DNA from: Streptomyces echinatus
GTDB lineage: Bacteria; Actinomycetota; Actinomycetes; Streptomycetales; Streptomycetaceae
Length of the DNA stretch: 64,000 bases
Assembly: GCF_014203595.1 (NCBI RefSeq)
Contig: NZ_JACHJK010000007.1
Coordinates: 186,001 to 250,000 of the forward strand
Direction: 5' to 3'
Part shown: in pieces, positions 15,293 through 22,778 of the stretch
Numbering within the stretch: the first letter of the stretch is position 1
Layout: each line of letters begins with the position of its first letter
Program-made: the position numbers and the translations under genes
Notes under the pieces: generated by a model
Seen by the model: the letters and a program-made list of their open reading frames with translations, nothing else
The model's database searches: none
What the model was told of the DNA's origin: nothing

Positions 15293-16306
15293 TTACTTCG
15301 CGGGCGCCTGGACCACGGCACACGTGAAGGTGTAGCCGCCGGTGCCCTGGATGAGGATCCCGTACTCCCCCGGGTTGAGGCTGCCCTCGATGTCCACCAG
15401 GTTCCCGAGGAAGTCACCGGCGCCGAGGCAGCCGGTGGTGCAGTCGACGTAGGTCGGGTTCCCTCCGATGAGCTCGGCGACGGCGGGCTTGAACATGCCC
15501 TCGCGCATCGTCCGGGTGAGACGCGGCAGCGCGATGGCGCTGACGTCCTTGGGCTCGATGCCCGCCCCGCGCAGGGCCCGCATGATGAGGTCGTGCAGCT
15601 TGGGCACACCGAGCTTGACCATACGTGCCGCCGCACCGGATTCCCTGAACACCTTGTTGGCGCGCTTGAGGTCGATCGGAGTGCCGTGCCCCAGCGGAAC
15701 GGAGGAGAACGGGTCCTCCCCGCGCATCTGGATCTCGCCCTCGGTGTCCGTCGCCATCTCCTGCGAGAGCAGCCGGAGGAACTCGTCGCCCTCTCCCGGA
15801 CGCCCGAGCACGACCGCGGCCGCCGAGTCCGAGTAGGCCGCGTCGTCGTCGCTCGACCACCGGTCGAAGCCCGGCGCGGCGAACCGGTCCGCGGTGGTGA
15901 CGAGGGCCGTGCTCGCCTCGGGCGTGGCGACCAGCCACTTGGCCGCGACGTGCAGGGCTAGGGCGCCGCCGTTGCAGAGTTGCTGGACATTGATGGGAAG
16001 CCCCTCGATGATCCCGGACTTGTTCGCGATGTAGTGCGCCGGCGACCACATGTCGAAGCCCTGGTGGTAGCTGAACGCATGGACCAGGCAGCCGATGCCG
16101 GTCGGCTCGACACCGCTGCTCTCCAGAGCGCTCTTCGCGGCCAGGACGGCCATCTGGGGCGGCGCTATGTCGTCCGAAGCGACATACAGTTCCGAGACAC
16201 CGATGCGCTCGAAATCCGCTGAGCTGAGTTCGCCGTCAGCGGGTCCTTCTTTGCCAGACGGAAGCCAGAGGTTCGCCGCCTTGATACTCAGCCCGGTCGC
16301 TGTCAC
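15293..16306 (-). CDS. KASIII (FabH)-like condensing or acyl-transfer enzyme with altered triad
   Basis: 337 aa. The thiolase fold is recognisable, with active-site Cys111 in NVQQLCNGGALAL and a glycine-rich end (GTGGYTFTCAVVQ). Normal FabH enzymes carry His in PHQAN and an Asn in GNT; here the corresponding stretches read ALPRLT (259-264) and TGCLGAGDF (291-299), so both residues appear to be lost. That argues against malonyl decarboxylation and for acyl transfer (as in CerJ-like enzymes) or a non-decarboxylative condensation. It sits between the adenylation and aminotransferase genes, so a carrier-bound aminoacyl thioester is a plausible substrate. Function is inference. Confidence 0.82.
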   Translation of the reverse strand: MTATGLSIKAANLWLPSGKEGPADGELSSADFERIGVSELYVASDDIAPPQMAVLAAKSALESSGVEPTGIGCLVHAFSYHQGFDMWSPAHYIANKSGIIEGLPINVQQLCNGGALALHVAAKWLVATPEASTALVTTADRFAAPGFDRWSSDDDAAYSDSAAAVVLGRPGEGDEFLRLLSQEMATDTEGEIQMRGEDPFSSVPLGHGTPIDLKRANKVFRESGAAARMVKLGVPKLHDLIMRALRGAGIEPKDVSAIALPRLTRTMREGMFKPAVAELIGGNPTYVDCTTGCLGAGDFLGNLVDIEGSLNPGEYGILIQGTGGYTFTCAVVQAPAK

Positions 16307-16350
16307 TGGAGCCTTACCCTTCTCTCGTCTTCTCTCGGAATTCGCACAGC

Positions 16351-17910
16351 TCAGTGCCGTTGTGACAGGAGGGCCCTGCGGTCCACCTTGCCCGAGCCCG
16401 TCAGCGGCAGGCTGTCACACAGGTGAATCTCCCCAGGCAGCATGTAACTGGGGACTTTTGTGACCAGGTGGTCGTGGCACGCCTGGGGCGTGCACGCCTC
16501 GCCGGCCGGCACCACGAAGGCCACCACGACCTTCTCGCCGGACTCCTTCTCACTGGTGGTGACATAGGCCTGCTTGACGTGCGGCACCTCGTTCATGAAG
16601 TGCGCGATCTCGCCGAGTTCGATACGGAACCCGTTGACCTTTACCTGGTCGTCGAGGCGTCCTTGGAAGACGACGTTTCCGTCTTCCCGGCAGTAGGCGC
16701 GGTCACCGGTGTGGTAAAGCCTCACCTTTTCGCCGTCGATGTCGTACTCGACGTACTTCTTCTTCGTCAGCTCATCCATGCCCAGATAGCCGGGGGAAAG
16801 ACCCGGCCCCGCCAGGCACACCTCCCCCGCCTCGCCCGGGGCGCACAGCTCACCGTCGCGGACGACATACAGGGACGTGTTCTGAATGGGCAGTCCGATC
16901 GGCAGCGCGGACTCGCCGAGGACGGTGTCCCGGACGGGATAGTAGGTGGCGAAGACCGAGCACTCCGTCGGCCCGTAGACACTGACGACCTTTTCGTTCC
17001 CGTAGTACTCCCGGGCCCTTTCGATGTGCCGCAGGGAGTGCGCCTCGCCGCCGGTGAGGATCGTCCGCACGGACTCCAGGGTGCCGGGCGCCTCGTCCAC
17101 GATCACATTGAAAAGCGCCGTCGTCACGAAGACCGCCGTGGCGCCGTTCTGCTGGACGACCCGCTTCAGCTCCGACAGCCGGACGTGATCCGACGGGTAG
17201 AGCACGGATGTCCCGCCGTGCAGCAACGCGCCCCAGATCTCGAAGACCGCCGCGTCGAAGAATATCGACGCCAGCTGCGGGATGACGGAGTCCTCGTCGA
17301 GGTCGACGAAACGGGAATTGAACACCAGCCGGACGACGCCCTCGTGGCGGATCGGCACGCCCTTGGGGGATCCTGTCGATCCCGACGTGAAGACGATGTA
17401 GGCGATGGCGTCCTGGGGGACCCGCAGCGGCGGGTTCTTCTCGTCCGCGTCGAGCGCCGGCAGGTCGACGGGGATGACCCGCAGGTGCGCGAAGCGGTCC
17501 GTCATCTCGGCGGGCGCGTCGGTCAGCAGCGCCGTGCAGCCGGCCTGGCCGAAGATGCCGTTCAGGCGCTCGTCGGGCCAGGTGCGGTCGTACGGGAGGT
17601 ACGTGGCGCCGGACTTGATGACCGCCAGCATGGCGACGATCATCTCCGGGGACCGTTTGACGCACAGTCCCACGACGTCACCGGGGTTCACCCCGGCCGC
17701 GCGGAGCCGCACGCTCAGGCTGTTCGCCAGGCCGTTGAGCTCGCGGTACGTGAGTCTGCGGTCCCGGTGGACGACCGCGACAGCCTCGGGACGACGCTCG
17801 GCGGCGGCCTCGAAGAGTTCCTTCAGGCTCTCCGCCGGATAAGCAGCGTCCGTCCTGTTGATCTTCTGATGAATAGATAGAGCCTCGTCCGAAACGGCAA
17901 TCTTATCCAT
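16351..17910 (-). CDS. Stand-alone NRPS adenylation enzyme
   Basis: 519 aa, one adenylation domain without condensation or carrier domain. Core motifs: A3 FTSGSTGSPKG (174-184), A4 FFDAAVFEIWG, A5 YGPTECS (312-318), A7 YHTGDRA, A8 GRLDDQVKVNGFRIELGEI and catalytic Lys508 in LTGSGKVDRRAL. Visible pocket residues (Asp-Ala..Phe from FDAAVF; Val-Phe after YGPTECS) resemble pockets for small aliphatic amino acids such as Val, Ile or aminobutyrate rather than Thr, but this is a weak guess. It would load the free-standing carrier protein for chlorination, as CytC1 does with CytC2. The start overlaps the thioesterase gene by 8 bp. Confidence 0.93.
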   Translation of the reverse strand: MDKIAVSDEALSIHQKINRTDAAYPAESLKELFEAAAERRPEAVAVVHRDRRLTYRELNGLANSLSVRLRAAGVNPGDVVGLCVKRSPEMIVAMLAVIKSGATYLPYDRTWPDERLNGIFGQAGCTALLTDAPAEMTDRFAHLRVIPVDLPALDADEKNPPLRVPQDAIAYIVFTSGSTGSPKGVPIRHEGVVRLVFNSRFVDLDEDSVIPQLASIFFDAAVFEIWGALLHGGTSVLYPSDHVRLSELKRVVQQNGATAVFVTTALFNVIVDEAPGTLESVRTILTGGEAHSLRHIERAREYYGNEKVVSVYGPTECSVFATYYPVRDTVLGESALPIGLPIQNTSLYVVRDGELCAPGEAGEVCLAGPGLSPGYLGMDELTKKKYVEYDIDGEKVRLYHTGDRAYCREDGNVVFQGRLDDQVKVNGFRIELGEIAHFMNEVPHVKQAYVTTSEKESGEKVVVAFVVPAGEACTPQACHDHLVTKVPSYMLPGEIHLCDSLPLTGSGKVDRRALLSQRH

Positions 17911-18658
17911 TCAAATTCCCCAGACGTGTGTTGACGATTCCGGTTACGTACTCGGGGTGGCTGTCCACGAAGAAATGTCCGCCGGGAGCCTCGATGAGCT
18001 CGCAGTGCCGCCGGGTGAAGTTCTGCCAGCCGCGCATGGATTCCCAGCCGTCGATCGGGTCATCCGGGCTGTACAGGGCGGTGATGGGAACGTCCACTCC
18101 GGAGGCGTGGCGGTGGTCCCACAGTTCGGCGAGCCGGATCTCGCTGCGCACGGTCGGCAGGAGCAGGCGCAGCAGCCTCTCCTCCTCGAAGAGCTCCGCC
18201 GGTGTGCCGCCCATCTTCGCCACGGCGGCGCGGAAGTCGCTCTCCGGCATCTCGTGCATGTACGGGCGGTTCTGCGGTGCGTCCGGGCTCCGGCAGCCGG
18301 AGACGAACAGCCGGCGCGTCATGCCCGGGTGCTCGGCCACGGCCAGATGGGCCAGCTCGTAGGCGAGCCGCCCGCCGAAGCTGTGACCGTAGAAGGCGTG
18401 GCGGCGGCCCAGGTACGGCGACAGTGCCTCGAAGACGTCGTCCACCAGGGGCTGCCACCGGTCGTAGCGGGCTTCCTTGAGGCGCCGTCCCCGGCCGGGC
18501 AGGATCACGCACACCAGCTCGATGTCGTCCGCGATCGCGCCGCTCCAGGAGCGGAACGTCTCGGGGCTGCCGCCCGCGTAGGGGAAGCAGAACAACGTGC
18601 CGGCGGGCTCCGCCGTCGCCGCCTTGAGGGTCATCACCCACTTGTCCGTCGCCGCCAC
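17903..18658 (-). CDS. Type II thioesterase (alpha/beta hydrolase)
   Basis: 251 aa. Catalytic features: CFPYAGGSPETF near the N-terminus (oxyanion region), nucleophile Ser93 in YGHSFGGRLAYELA, an acidic residue near 199-200 (YSPDD) and His228 in APGGHFF. Type II thioesterases hydrolyse acyl or aminoacyl groups from carrier proteins, either for release or to clear mis-primed chains. In the operon it lies between the carrier protein (10 bp gap) and adenylation enzyme (8 bp overlap), like CytC4 in the dichloroaminobutyrate pathway, so release of the finished halogenated amino acid is a reasonable role. Confidence 0.92.
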   Translation of the reverse strand: MAATDKWVMTLKAATAEPAGTLFCFPYAGGSPETFRSWSGAIADDIELVCVILPGRGRRLKEARYDRWQPLVDDVFEALSPYLGRRHAFYGHSFGGRLAYELAHLAVAEHPGMTRRLFVSGCRSPDAPQNRPYMHEMPESDFRAAVAKMGGTPAELFEEERLLRLLLPTVRSEIRLAELWDHRHASGVDVPITALYSPDDPIDGWESMRGWQNFTRRHCELIEAPGGHFFVDSHPEYVTGIVNTRLGNLNG

Positions 18659-18668
18659 GCCGGCCCTG

Positions 18669-18944
18669 CTAGTCCGTCACCGCGTCAGCGGGCTTGGTGT
18701 TGCGCTGGATGCTGGCCACGATGTCGGTGATCCGGCTGTCGGTGAACAGCTCGTCCGCGGGCAGCGAGTCGTCGCCGAACTCCCGTTCAGCACGCTCGAT
18801 CAGCTTCACCGCGGTGAGCGATGTGCCTCCGGCCTCGAAGAAGTCGTCGTCGCCGCCCGTCACCCGCAGGCCGAGCTGCTTGCACTCGTCGACGACCCAG
18901 GCCAGCAGCGTTTCCGATGCCATGCGGTTGTCCGTCTCGCTCAT
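18669..18944 (-). CDS. Free-standing peptidyl carrier protein
   Basis: 91 aa. Four-helix carrier fold with the phosphopantetheine attachment Ser42 in FFEAGGTSLTAVKLIE. It needs a phosphopantetheinyl transferase, none of which is in the window. It would hold the amino acid as a thioester during chlorination; non-heme iron halogenases of this family act only on carrier-bound substrates. Located 12 bp after the halogenase gene, in the same operon. Confidence 0.92.
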   Translation of the reverse strand: MSETDNRMASETLLAWVVDECKQLGLRVTGGDDDFFEAGGTSLTAVKLIERAEREFGDDSLPADELFTDSRITDIVASIQRNTKPADAVTD

Positions 18945-18956
18945 TTTTCATCTCTC

Positions 18957-19904
18957 CTAGTGCACCGGGAAGCGGAAACCATTGACAGTGCTCTCGACGA
19001 AGCGGTTGTGGCCGTACCGGTCCTCACCGGACGTCAGCACGCAGCCGTACTTCTCGAGGCTCGCCCGCGCTCCGAATTCCTGGAGCTCGTCGGAGTACGG
19101 GTAGACCTGGACCTGGGTCGGGAGGTAGCGGGAGGCGAAGCCGAGCCGCATCTGGTCGGTCTCGCCGCTGTGCGGGTGGGACGCGTGCATGAGCGTCGAC
19201 CAGAAGAGGATGAACTGTCCCTGACGCATGACCTGGGAGACGGCCTTGGACTCGTCGGGGCTCCAGTCCGGGTCCTTCTGCAGCTGCCGGTAGTCGTAGC
19301 CGAAGAGCCCGCGCTTTACGCCGTCCTTCTCCACCGCATTGATGAGGTCCGGATTGTATTCCATGACCTTTGTCTCGTCGTAGTTCATCGACGTGTGGGT
19401 GCCCGGGATGAACTGAAGGCAGCCATTCGCCACCGACGCCTCGGTGAAGGCGGTCCAGGCCGTGATGGTGCCGCCGAACTCCGCGTCCTCCGGCCACACG
19501 ATGTGCGGGTGCTTCGAGCCGTCGACGCTGGAGAAGTTGTCCGCCTGGTGCCAGTCCGTCCCCTCGTCGCCCGGGTACTTCGGGAAGAGCTCGGTGCGCC
19601 AGCAGAGCGTGTCGGGACCGAGGATGCTCGACACCCGGTCCACGATCTCCGGCCGGGCGATGTGCTCGGCGAGGAAGTCGACGTCGATATGGCGGTCGTA
19701 GCTGGCCGCCAGGTTCGTGTTACCGGATTCCGTTTGCCCATCGGCGTAAATGGACGTTTTGGTCTTCAGCAGCTTCGGCCTGATCTGCTTGAGATATCCT
19801 TCCATCTCGTCCTCGGTGTAGAGATCGAAAGGACCGATGTACCCATCGCGAGCGAACTTCTCGAGCTCTTCGGCGGTCAGCGCGAACGTTTTCGTACGAG
19901 CCAT
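18957..19904 (-). CDS. Non-heme Fe(II)/2-oxoglutarate-dependent halogenase, SyrB2/CytC3 type
   Basis: 315 aa, full family length, first gene of the operon, RBS GGGAG before the ATG. The iron site reads His119-Gln-Ala121 (TDWHQADNF): the usual HxD carboxylate is replaced by Ala, which opens a site for chloride and separates halogenases from hydroxylases. The distal ligand is His240 in STLMHASHPHSGE and Arg253 (QMRLGFASRY) would bind 2-oxoglutarate. From memory, long stretches such as FPKYPGDEGTDWHQAD and FGYDYRQLQ closely match SyrB2. It should chlorinate an unactivated carbon of an amino acid tethered to the adjacent carrier protein. Bromination is possible; the number of chlorinations and the position cannot be predicted. 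Confidence 0.95.
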   Translation of the reverse strand: MARTKTFALTAEELEKFARDGYIGPFDLYTEDEMEGYLKQIRPKLLKTKTSIYADGQTESGNTNLAASYDRHIDVDFLAEHIARPEIVDRVSSILGPDTLCWRTELFPKYPGDEGTDWHQADNFSSVDGSKHPHIVWPEDAEFGGTITAWTAFTEASVANGCLQFIPGTHTSMNYDETKVMEYNPDLINAVEKDGVKRGLFGYDYRQLQKDPDWSPDESKAVSQVMRQGQFILFWSTLMHASHPHSGETDQMRLGFASRYLPTQVQVYPYSDELQEFGARASLEKYGCVLTSGEDRYGHNRFVESTVNGFRFPVH

Positions 19905-20422
19905 GATTTCTCCCTGGTCCTAATCGCGCTCGAAGACATCGCTTGGAGCGACATAAGGCTGGATACTGCGGCCGCCGGCTGCTCGGGGGCCGAAGCAGCG
20001 GAAATTAAGACGAAGAACCGAGAAAGGACGCTACGGGCGGAAAACCCCTATCGGCAACCCCTATAAGGGGTCGCCAACCCCTAGTCGGGGGTCCGCAACC
20101 CCTATTCGGTCATCGCGATCACGGGCCGCCGTTCACCGGCGTCAATCCACCGATGGAACGGGCCTGTTGACGCTGCCGGCGGCCGTGCCGGGAGGGTGCT
20201 CGCACGAGCCGCCGGCTCGTCCACGCGGCGGGCGCCGGGGGGGCGGTCCGGTTCGCTCCGGTCGCGGCCGGCGCGGGCGCGAACAGGGCGCGACGCTGTC
20301 GTGCGCCGCTCCCTCCGCCCCCGCCGACCGCCGCGATCACGGCGCTGACCTGGCCGGTTGCAGGGTGGGAGGGACCGGGCGAGGGTGGAAGGAGAACCCA
20401 CGACGAGCGCCGAAGGGAGCTT
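19905..20422. other. Control region of the halogenase operon; no gene
   Basis: About 520 bp without a supported gene between the divergently placed halogenase and DUF397 genes. It holds the four AACCCCTA repeats (20043-20104). The part nearest the halogenase (19921-20040) is relatively A/T-rich for this genome and likely contains the promoter; candidate -10 elements on the minus strand are TTAATT and TATCCA, neither certain. Confidence 0.5.
20043..20104. promoter_or_regulatory. Four iterated TAGGGGTT boxes upstream of the halogenase operon
   Basis: AACCCCTA occurs at 20043, 20056, 20076 and 20097 (TAGGGGTT when read toward the operon), spaced 13, 20 and 21 bp. Two of the boxes also form dyads: ACCCCT-ATA-AGGGGT at 20057-20071 is a perfect inverted repeat, and ACCCC..GGGGT at 20077-20092 is a second. 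Helical-turn spacing and location 140-200 bp upstream of the operon fit a multi-site regulator binding region. The protein is unknown; no cluster regulator gene is adjacent. Confidence 0.7.
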
Positions 20423-20656
20423 GTGGTGCGAGCAAGCAAGGCGGAACTCTACGCGCTCGACCTGACGGGAGCGCGCTGGGTCAAGAGCAGCAGGAGCATG
20501 GACAAGACGACGCCGTACTGCGTCGAGGTGGCAGACCTCGGCGGCGGGGCGGTCGCCGTCCGTGACTCGAACAACACGGACCTTCCCCCTCTGCGGTTCA
20601 CCGCGGAGGAATGGGCCGCGTTCCGAGAAGGTGTACGCGAGGGCGAGTTCGGTTAG
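20423..20656 (+). CDS. DUF397 small protein, orphan
   Basis: 77 aa from GTG 20423 (a second GTG follows at once), RBS AGGGAG. The sequence has the DUF397 hallmarks WVKSSRS, YCVEVADL, VAVRDSNN and FTAEEWAAFREGV. In Streptomyces these proteins usually pair with an XRE/DUF5753 regulator (as at the right end of this window) and affect development or antibiotic production by protein contact. No XRE partner lies next to this copy. Confidence 0.9.
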   Translation: MVRASKAELYALDLTGARWVKSSRSMDKTTPYCVEVADLGGGAVAVRDSNNTDLPPLRFTAEEWAAFREGVREGEFG

Positions 20657-20775
20657 GACGTCTCGCGTTTCCTGAATTCCTTGGGCGTGTACGCGGTCGT
20701 TCACGACCGACCGGGAAATGACCGGCCGCCGGTGTGGCGTGTGCCGAAACAGCGATTACCGAAGGGGTGTTGAGC

Positions 20776-20824
20776 CGGGGGTAGGGCTTTTCGTGCCGGT
20801 CGGAAGGCACGGGCCCTACCCCCG
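20776..20824. terminator. Large bidirectional hairpin between convergent genes
   Basis: Outer arms CGGGGGTAGGGC and GCCCTACCCCCG (12 bp, perfect), inner arms CGTGCC and GGCACG. Lies between the DUF397 (+) and secreted protein (-) genes and would stop transcription from both sides. This is the only distinct feature in the 250-bp gap. Confidence 0.75.
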
Positions 20825-20909
20825 CGTGTTCGCGCGACCATTTCGGCGGGGCTCAGGGGTTGCGGGCCGGGTCGGTGACCCGGGCCCGCTGTCCGGTGCG
20901 CGGCGCTTC

Positions 20910-21278
20910 TCAACGGGGCATGCAGCCGAACCAGTTCACCTTGTTCTTGTCGGTGGTGTAGCCGAGGCATCTGATGGTTCTGTCGTGCAGGGTGCGGGTT
21001 CCGTCGACGCCCGCGTCCACGTAGTCCGCCTTCTGGTGGGGCTGCACGAGGGTGTCGATGTCGACCTTGTACCAGCGGTGCTCCTGGTCCGGGATGTCGC
21101 AGTGGAAGCCGGTCACGTTACGGCTGGGCCCCTCGCTCCATATGGGACGCTCGGCCCGGTCGCAGTGCGCCCTCTCCGCGCGGGCGTCGGCGGTGCCGGC
21201 GCCCGTTCCGAGCAGGGCCGTGGCACCTGTGGCCACCGCCGCGGCAGCGCCGAGCAGGCGCTTCAGAGTGAGGTTCAT
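20910..21278 (-). CDS. Small secreted protein of unknown function
   Basis: 122 aa. A clear signal peptide (LKRLLGAAAAVATGATALLG, cleavage near ADA-RAE) is followed by a compact domain with four cysteines (HCDRAE, FHCDIPD, RCLGYT, FGCMPR), probably two disulfides. Trp/Tyr-rich patches (HRWYKVDID, KVNWFGC) are seen, but no family is recognised. Extracellular. Divergent from an MFS gene, with a TGTGATCGTCACA dyad in between. Confidence 0.8.
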   Translation of the reverse strand: MNLTLKRLLGAAAAVATGATALLGTGAGTADARAERAHCDRAERPIWSEGPSRNVTGFHCDIPDQEHRWYKVDIDTLVQPHQKADYVDAGVDGTRTLHDRTIRCLGYTTDKNKVNWFGCMPR

Positions 21279-21333
21279 CGATCGGTCCTCCTACCGGATC
21301 TGGTGACGGCCCGGAGTCGCCGTGGCACCTTGA

Positions 21334-21346
21334 TGTGATCGTCACA
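21334..21346. promoter_or_regulatory. Perfect dyad TGTGATCGTCACA in a divergent promoter region
   Basis: TGTGA-TCG-TCACA, between the secreted protein (-) and MFS (+) genes. The half-sites resemble CRP half-sites but the spacer is 3 rather than 6, so a different regulator is likely. Confidence 0.35.
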
Positions 21347-21502
21347 CCGGTCCGGTGGGTCCCGCCTGCCGGCCGGTGCCGCCGTCCCCCGACCCGGTGA
21401 CGCCGGTGCTGCCAATGCAGCAGGCCGCGGCCGCCCGGGCGGTGCCCGGGCGCCGACAGGTCTCCGATGGCCGCGCCCCGGTGGAGGCTCTAGCGTCGGA
21501 TC

Positions 21503-22708
21503 ATGCACTCGGCCCGCGCTGAGCCGGCGCAGGAGACGGTGCCCGGACTGTCCGCCGGGGTGGTCGCGCTGGCCTGGCTGACGCAGTTCCTGGTGGGCAC
21601 CGATCTCTTCGTCGTGGCGCCGCTGCTGCCGCACATCGCCGCGTCGTTCGGCGTCTCCACGGCCGGTTCCGGACTGCTGGTCACGGCTTTCTCGATCGCG
21701 TACGTGGTGGCCTCACCCTTCGCCGGCCGGGTCTCCGACCGGCGGGATCGCGCCACGGTCCTGGTGGTGGCACTGGTGCTGTTCTCGGCGGCCAACGTCG
21801 GGACCGCGCTGGCACCGCACTTCGGTGTGCTGCTGGTGGCCCGCGTGATGGCCGGAGCCGCGGCCGCCGGGACGGGCCCCACCGTGTACGCCCTGGTCAG
21901 CGCCCGGGCCCGGCCCCAGGCCCGGGCGCAGGTGCTGGCCGTGGTGGGGTCGGGTCTGCTGACCGCCCTGTGGGTGGGCGCGCCGGCCGGTGCGCTGCTG
22001 GGGCGGTACGTGGGCTGGCAGGCCGCCTTCGTCATCCTGGCCGCGGGCACGTTCCTGCTGGCGCTGCCCCACGCGTTCGTCTGGCGCGCCCGTCCGGTGC
22101 CGCCGGCACCGGCCGCCGTTGCGCCGGACGCCCCGCGGCGGGCCGGGCGGCCCGGTGCGGGCGTCGCGGTGTCCGCCGTCGCGGTGACGGCCCTGTGGGC
22201 CTTCTCCGTCTACAGCCTGTACACCTTCCTGGCCGTCGCGCTGCACTCCGACGGCAGGGCCACCGCCGTGACATGGCTGCTGGTGGTCTACGGCGTCGGT
22301 GCCGTCGTCGGCGGGCAGGTGGGCGGCCGGTTCGCGGACCGGGCCGACGCCGTGCGGGTCACCAGGTCGGCGCTGGCGCTGACGGCGGCGCTGGAGGCCG
22401 TCGTGGCCGTGGCCTTCCCCGCGACCTGGGCCCTGGCCTGTGCGCTGGGGCTGTTCGCGCCGGCCGCCTACGCCTTCTTCCCCGCCCAGCAGCGCCACCT
22501 GGTGGACCTGTTTCCCGAGCGGGCCACCGCGATGCTGTCGTGGAACAACAGCGCGCTGTTCGTGGGCCTGTCCCTGGCCGGTGCCGCCGGTGGGCAGATC
22601 GTGCACGCGCTGGGCTACCCGGCGCTGCTGTACATCGGCGCCGCCGTGGCGGTGCCGGCGTGCCTGGCCGCCCGTGGGCGGCCGCGCCGGACCGGCGGAC
22701 GGTCCTGA
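21503..22708 (+). CDS. MFS transporter, DHA1-like drug exporter
   Basis: 401 aa with 12 predicted membrane segments. Loop 2-3 signature GRVSDRRDRATV and segment-5 motif C-like region GSGLLTALWVGAPAGALLG, typical of proton-driven drug antiporters. The C-terminus is Arg-rich. Sits alone; substrate unknown. It lies only 1.6 kb past the halogenase operon control region but on the opposite strand, so a role in exporting that product is speculation. Confidence 0.9.
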   Translation: MHSARAEPAQETVPGLSAGVVALAWLTQFLVGTDLFVVAPLLPHIAASFGVSTAGSGLLVTAFSIAYVVASPFAGRVSDRRDRATVLVVALVLFSAANVGTALAPHFGVLLVARVMAGAAAAGTGPTVYALVSARARPQARAQVLAVVGSGLLTALWVGAPAGALLGRYVGWQAAFVILAAGTFLLALPHAFVWRARPVPPAPAAVAPDAPRRAGRPGAGVAVSAVAVTALWAFSVYSLYTFLAVALHSDGRATAVTWLLVVYGVGAVVGGQVGGRFADRADAVRVTRSALALTAALEAVVAVAFPATWALACALGLFAPAAYAFFPAQQRHLVDLFPERATAMLSWNNSALFVGLSLAGAAGGQIVHALGYPALLYIGAAVAVPACLAARGRPRRTGGRS

Positions 22709-22778
22709 CCCGGCCAGGACCGGAACCGGGATCTGACACGGCCGGGCCCGGCGCCGGGACCGGGACGTCGTTCGCCGC

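Noticed and set aside
21334..21346. CRP/Fnr operator
   Set aside because: Half-sites fit but the spacer is 3 instead of 6, so kept only as an unassigned dyad.
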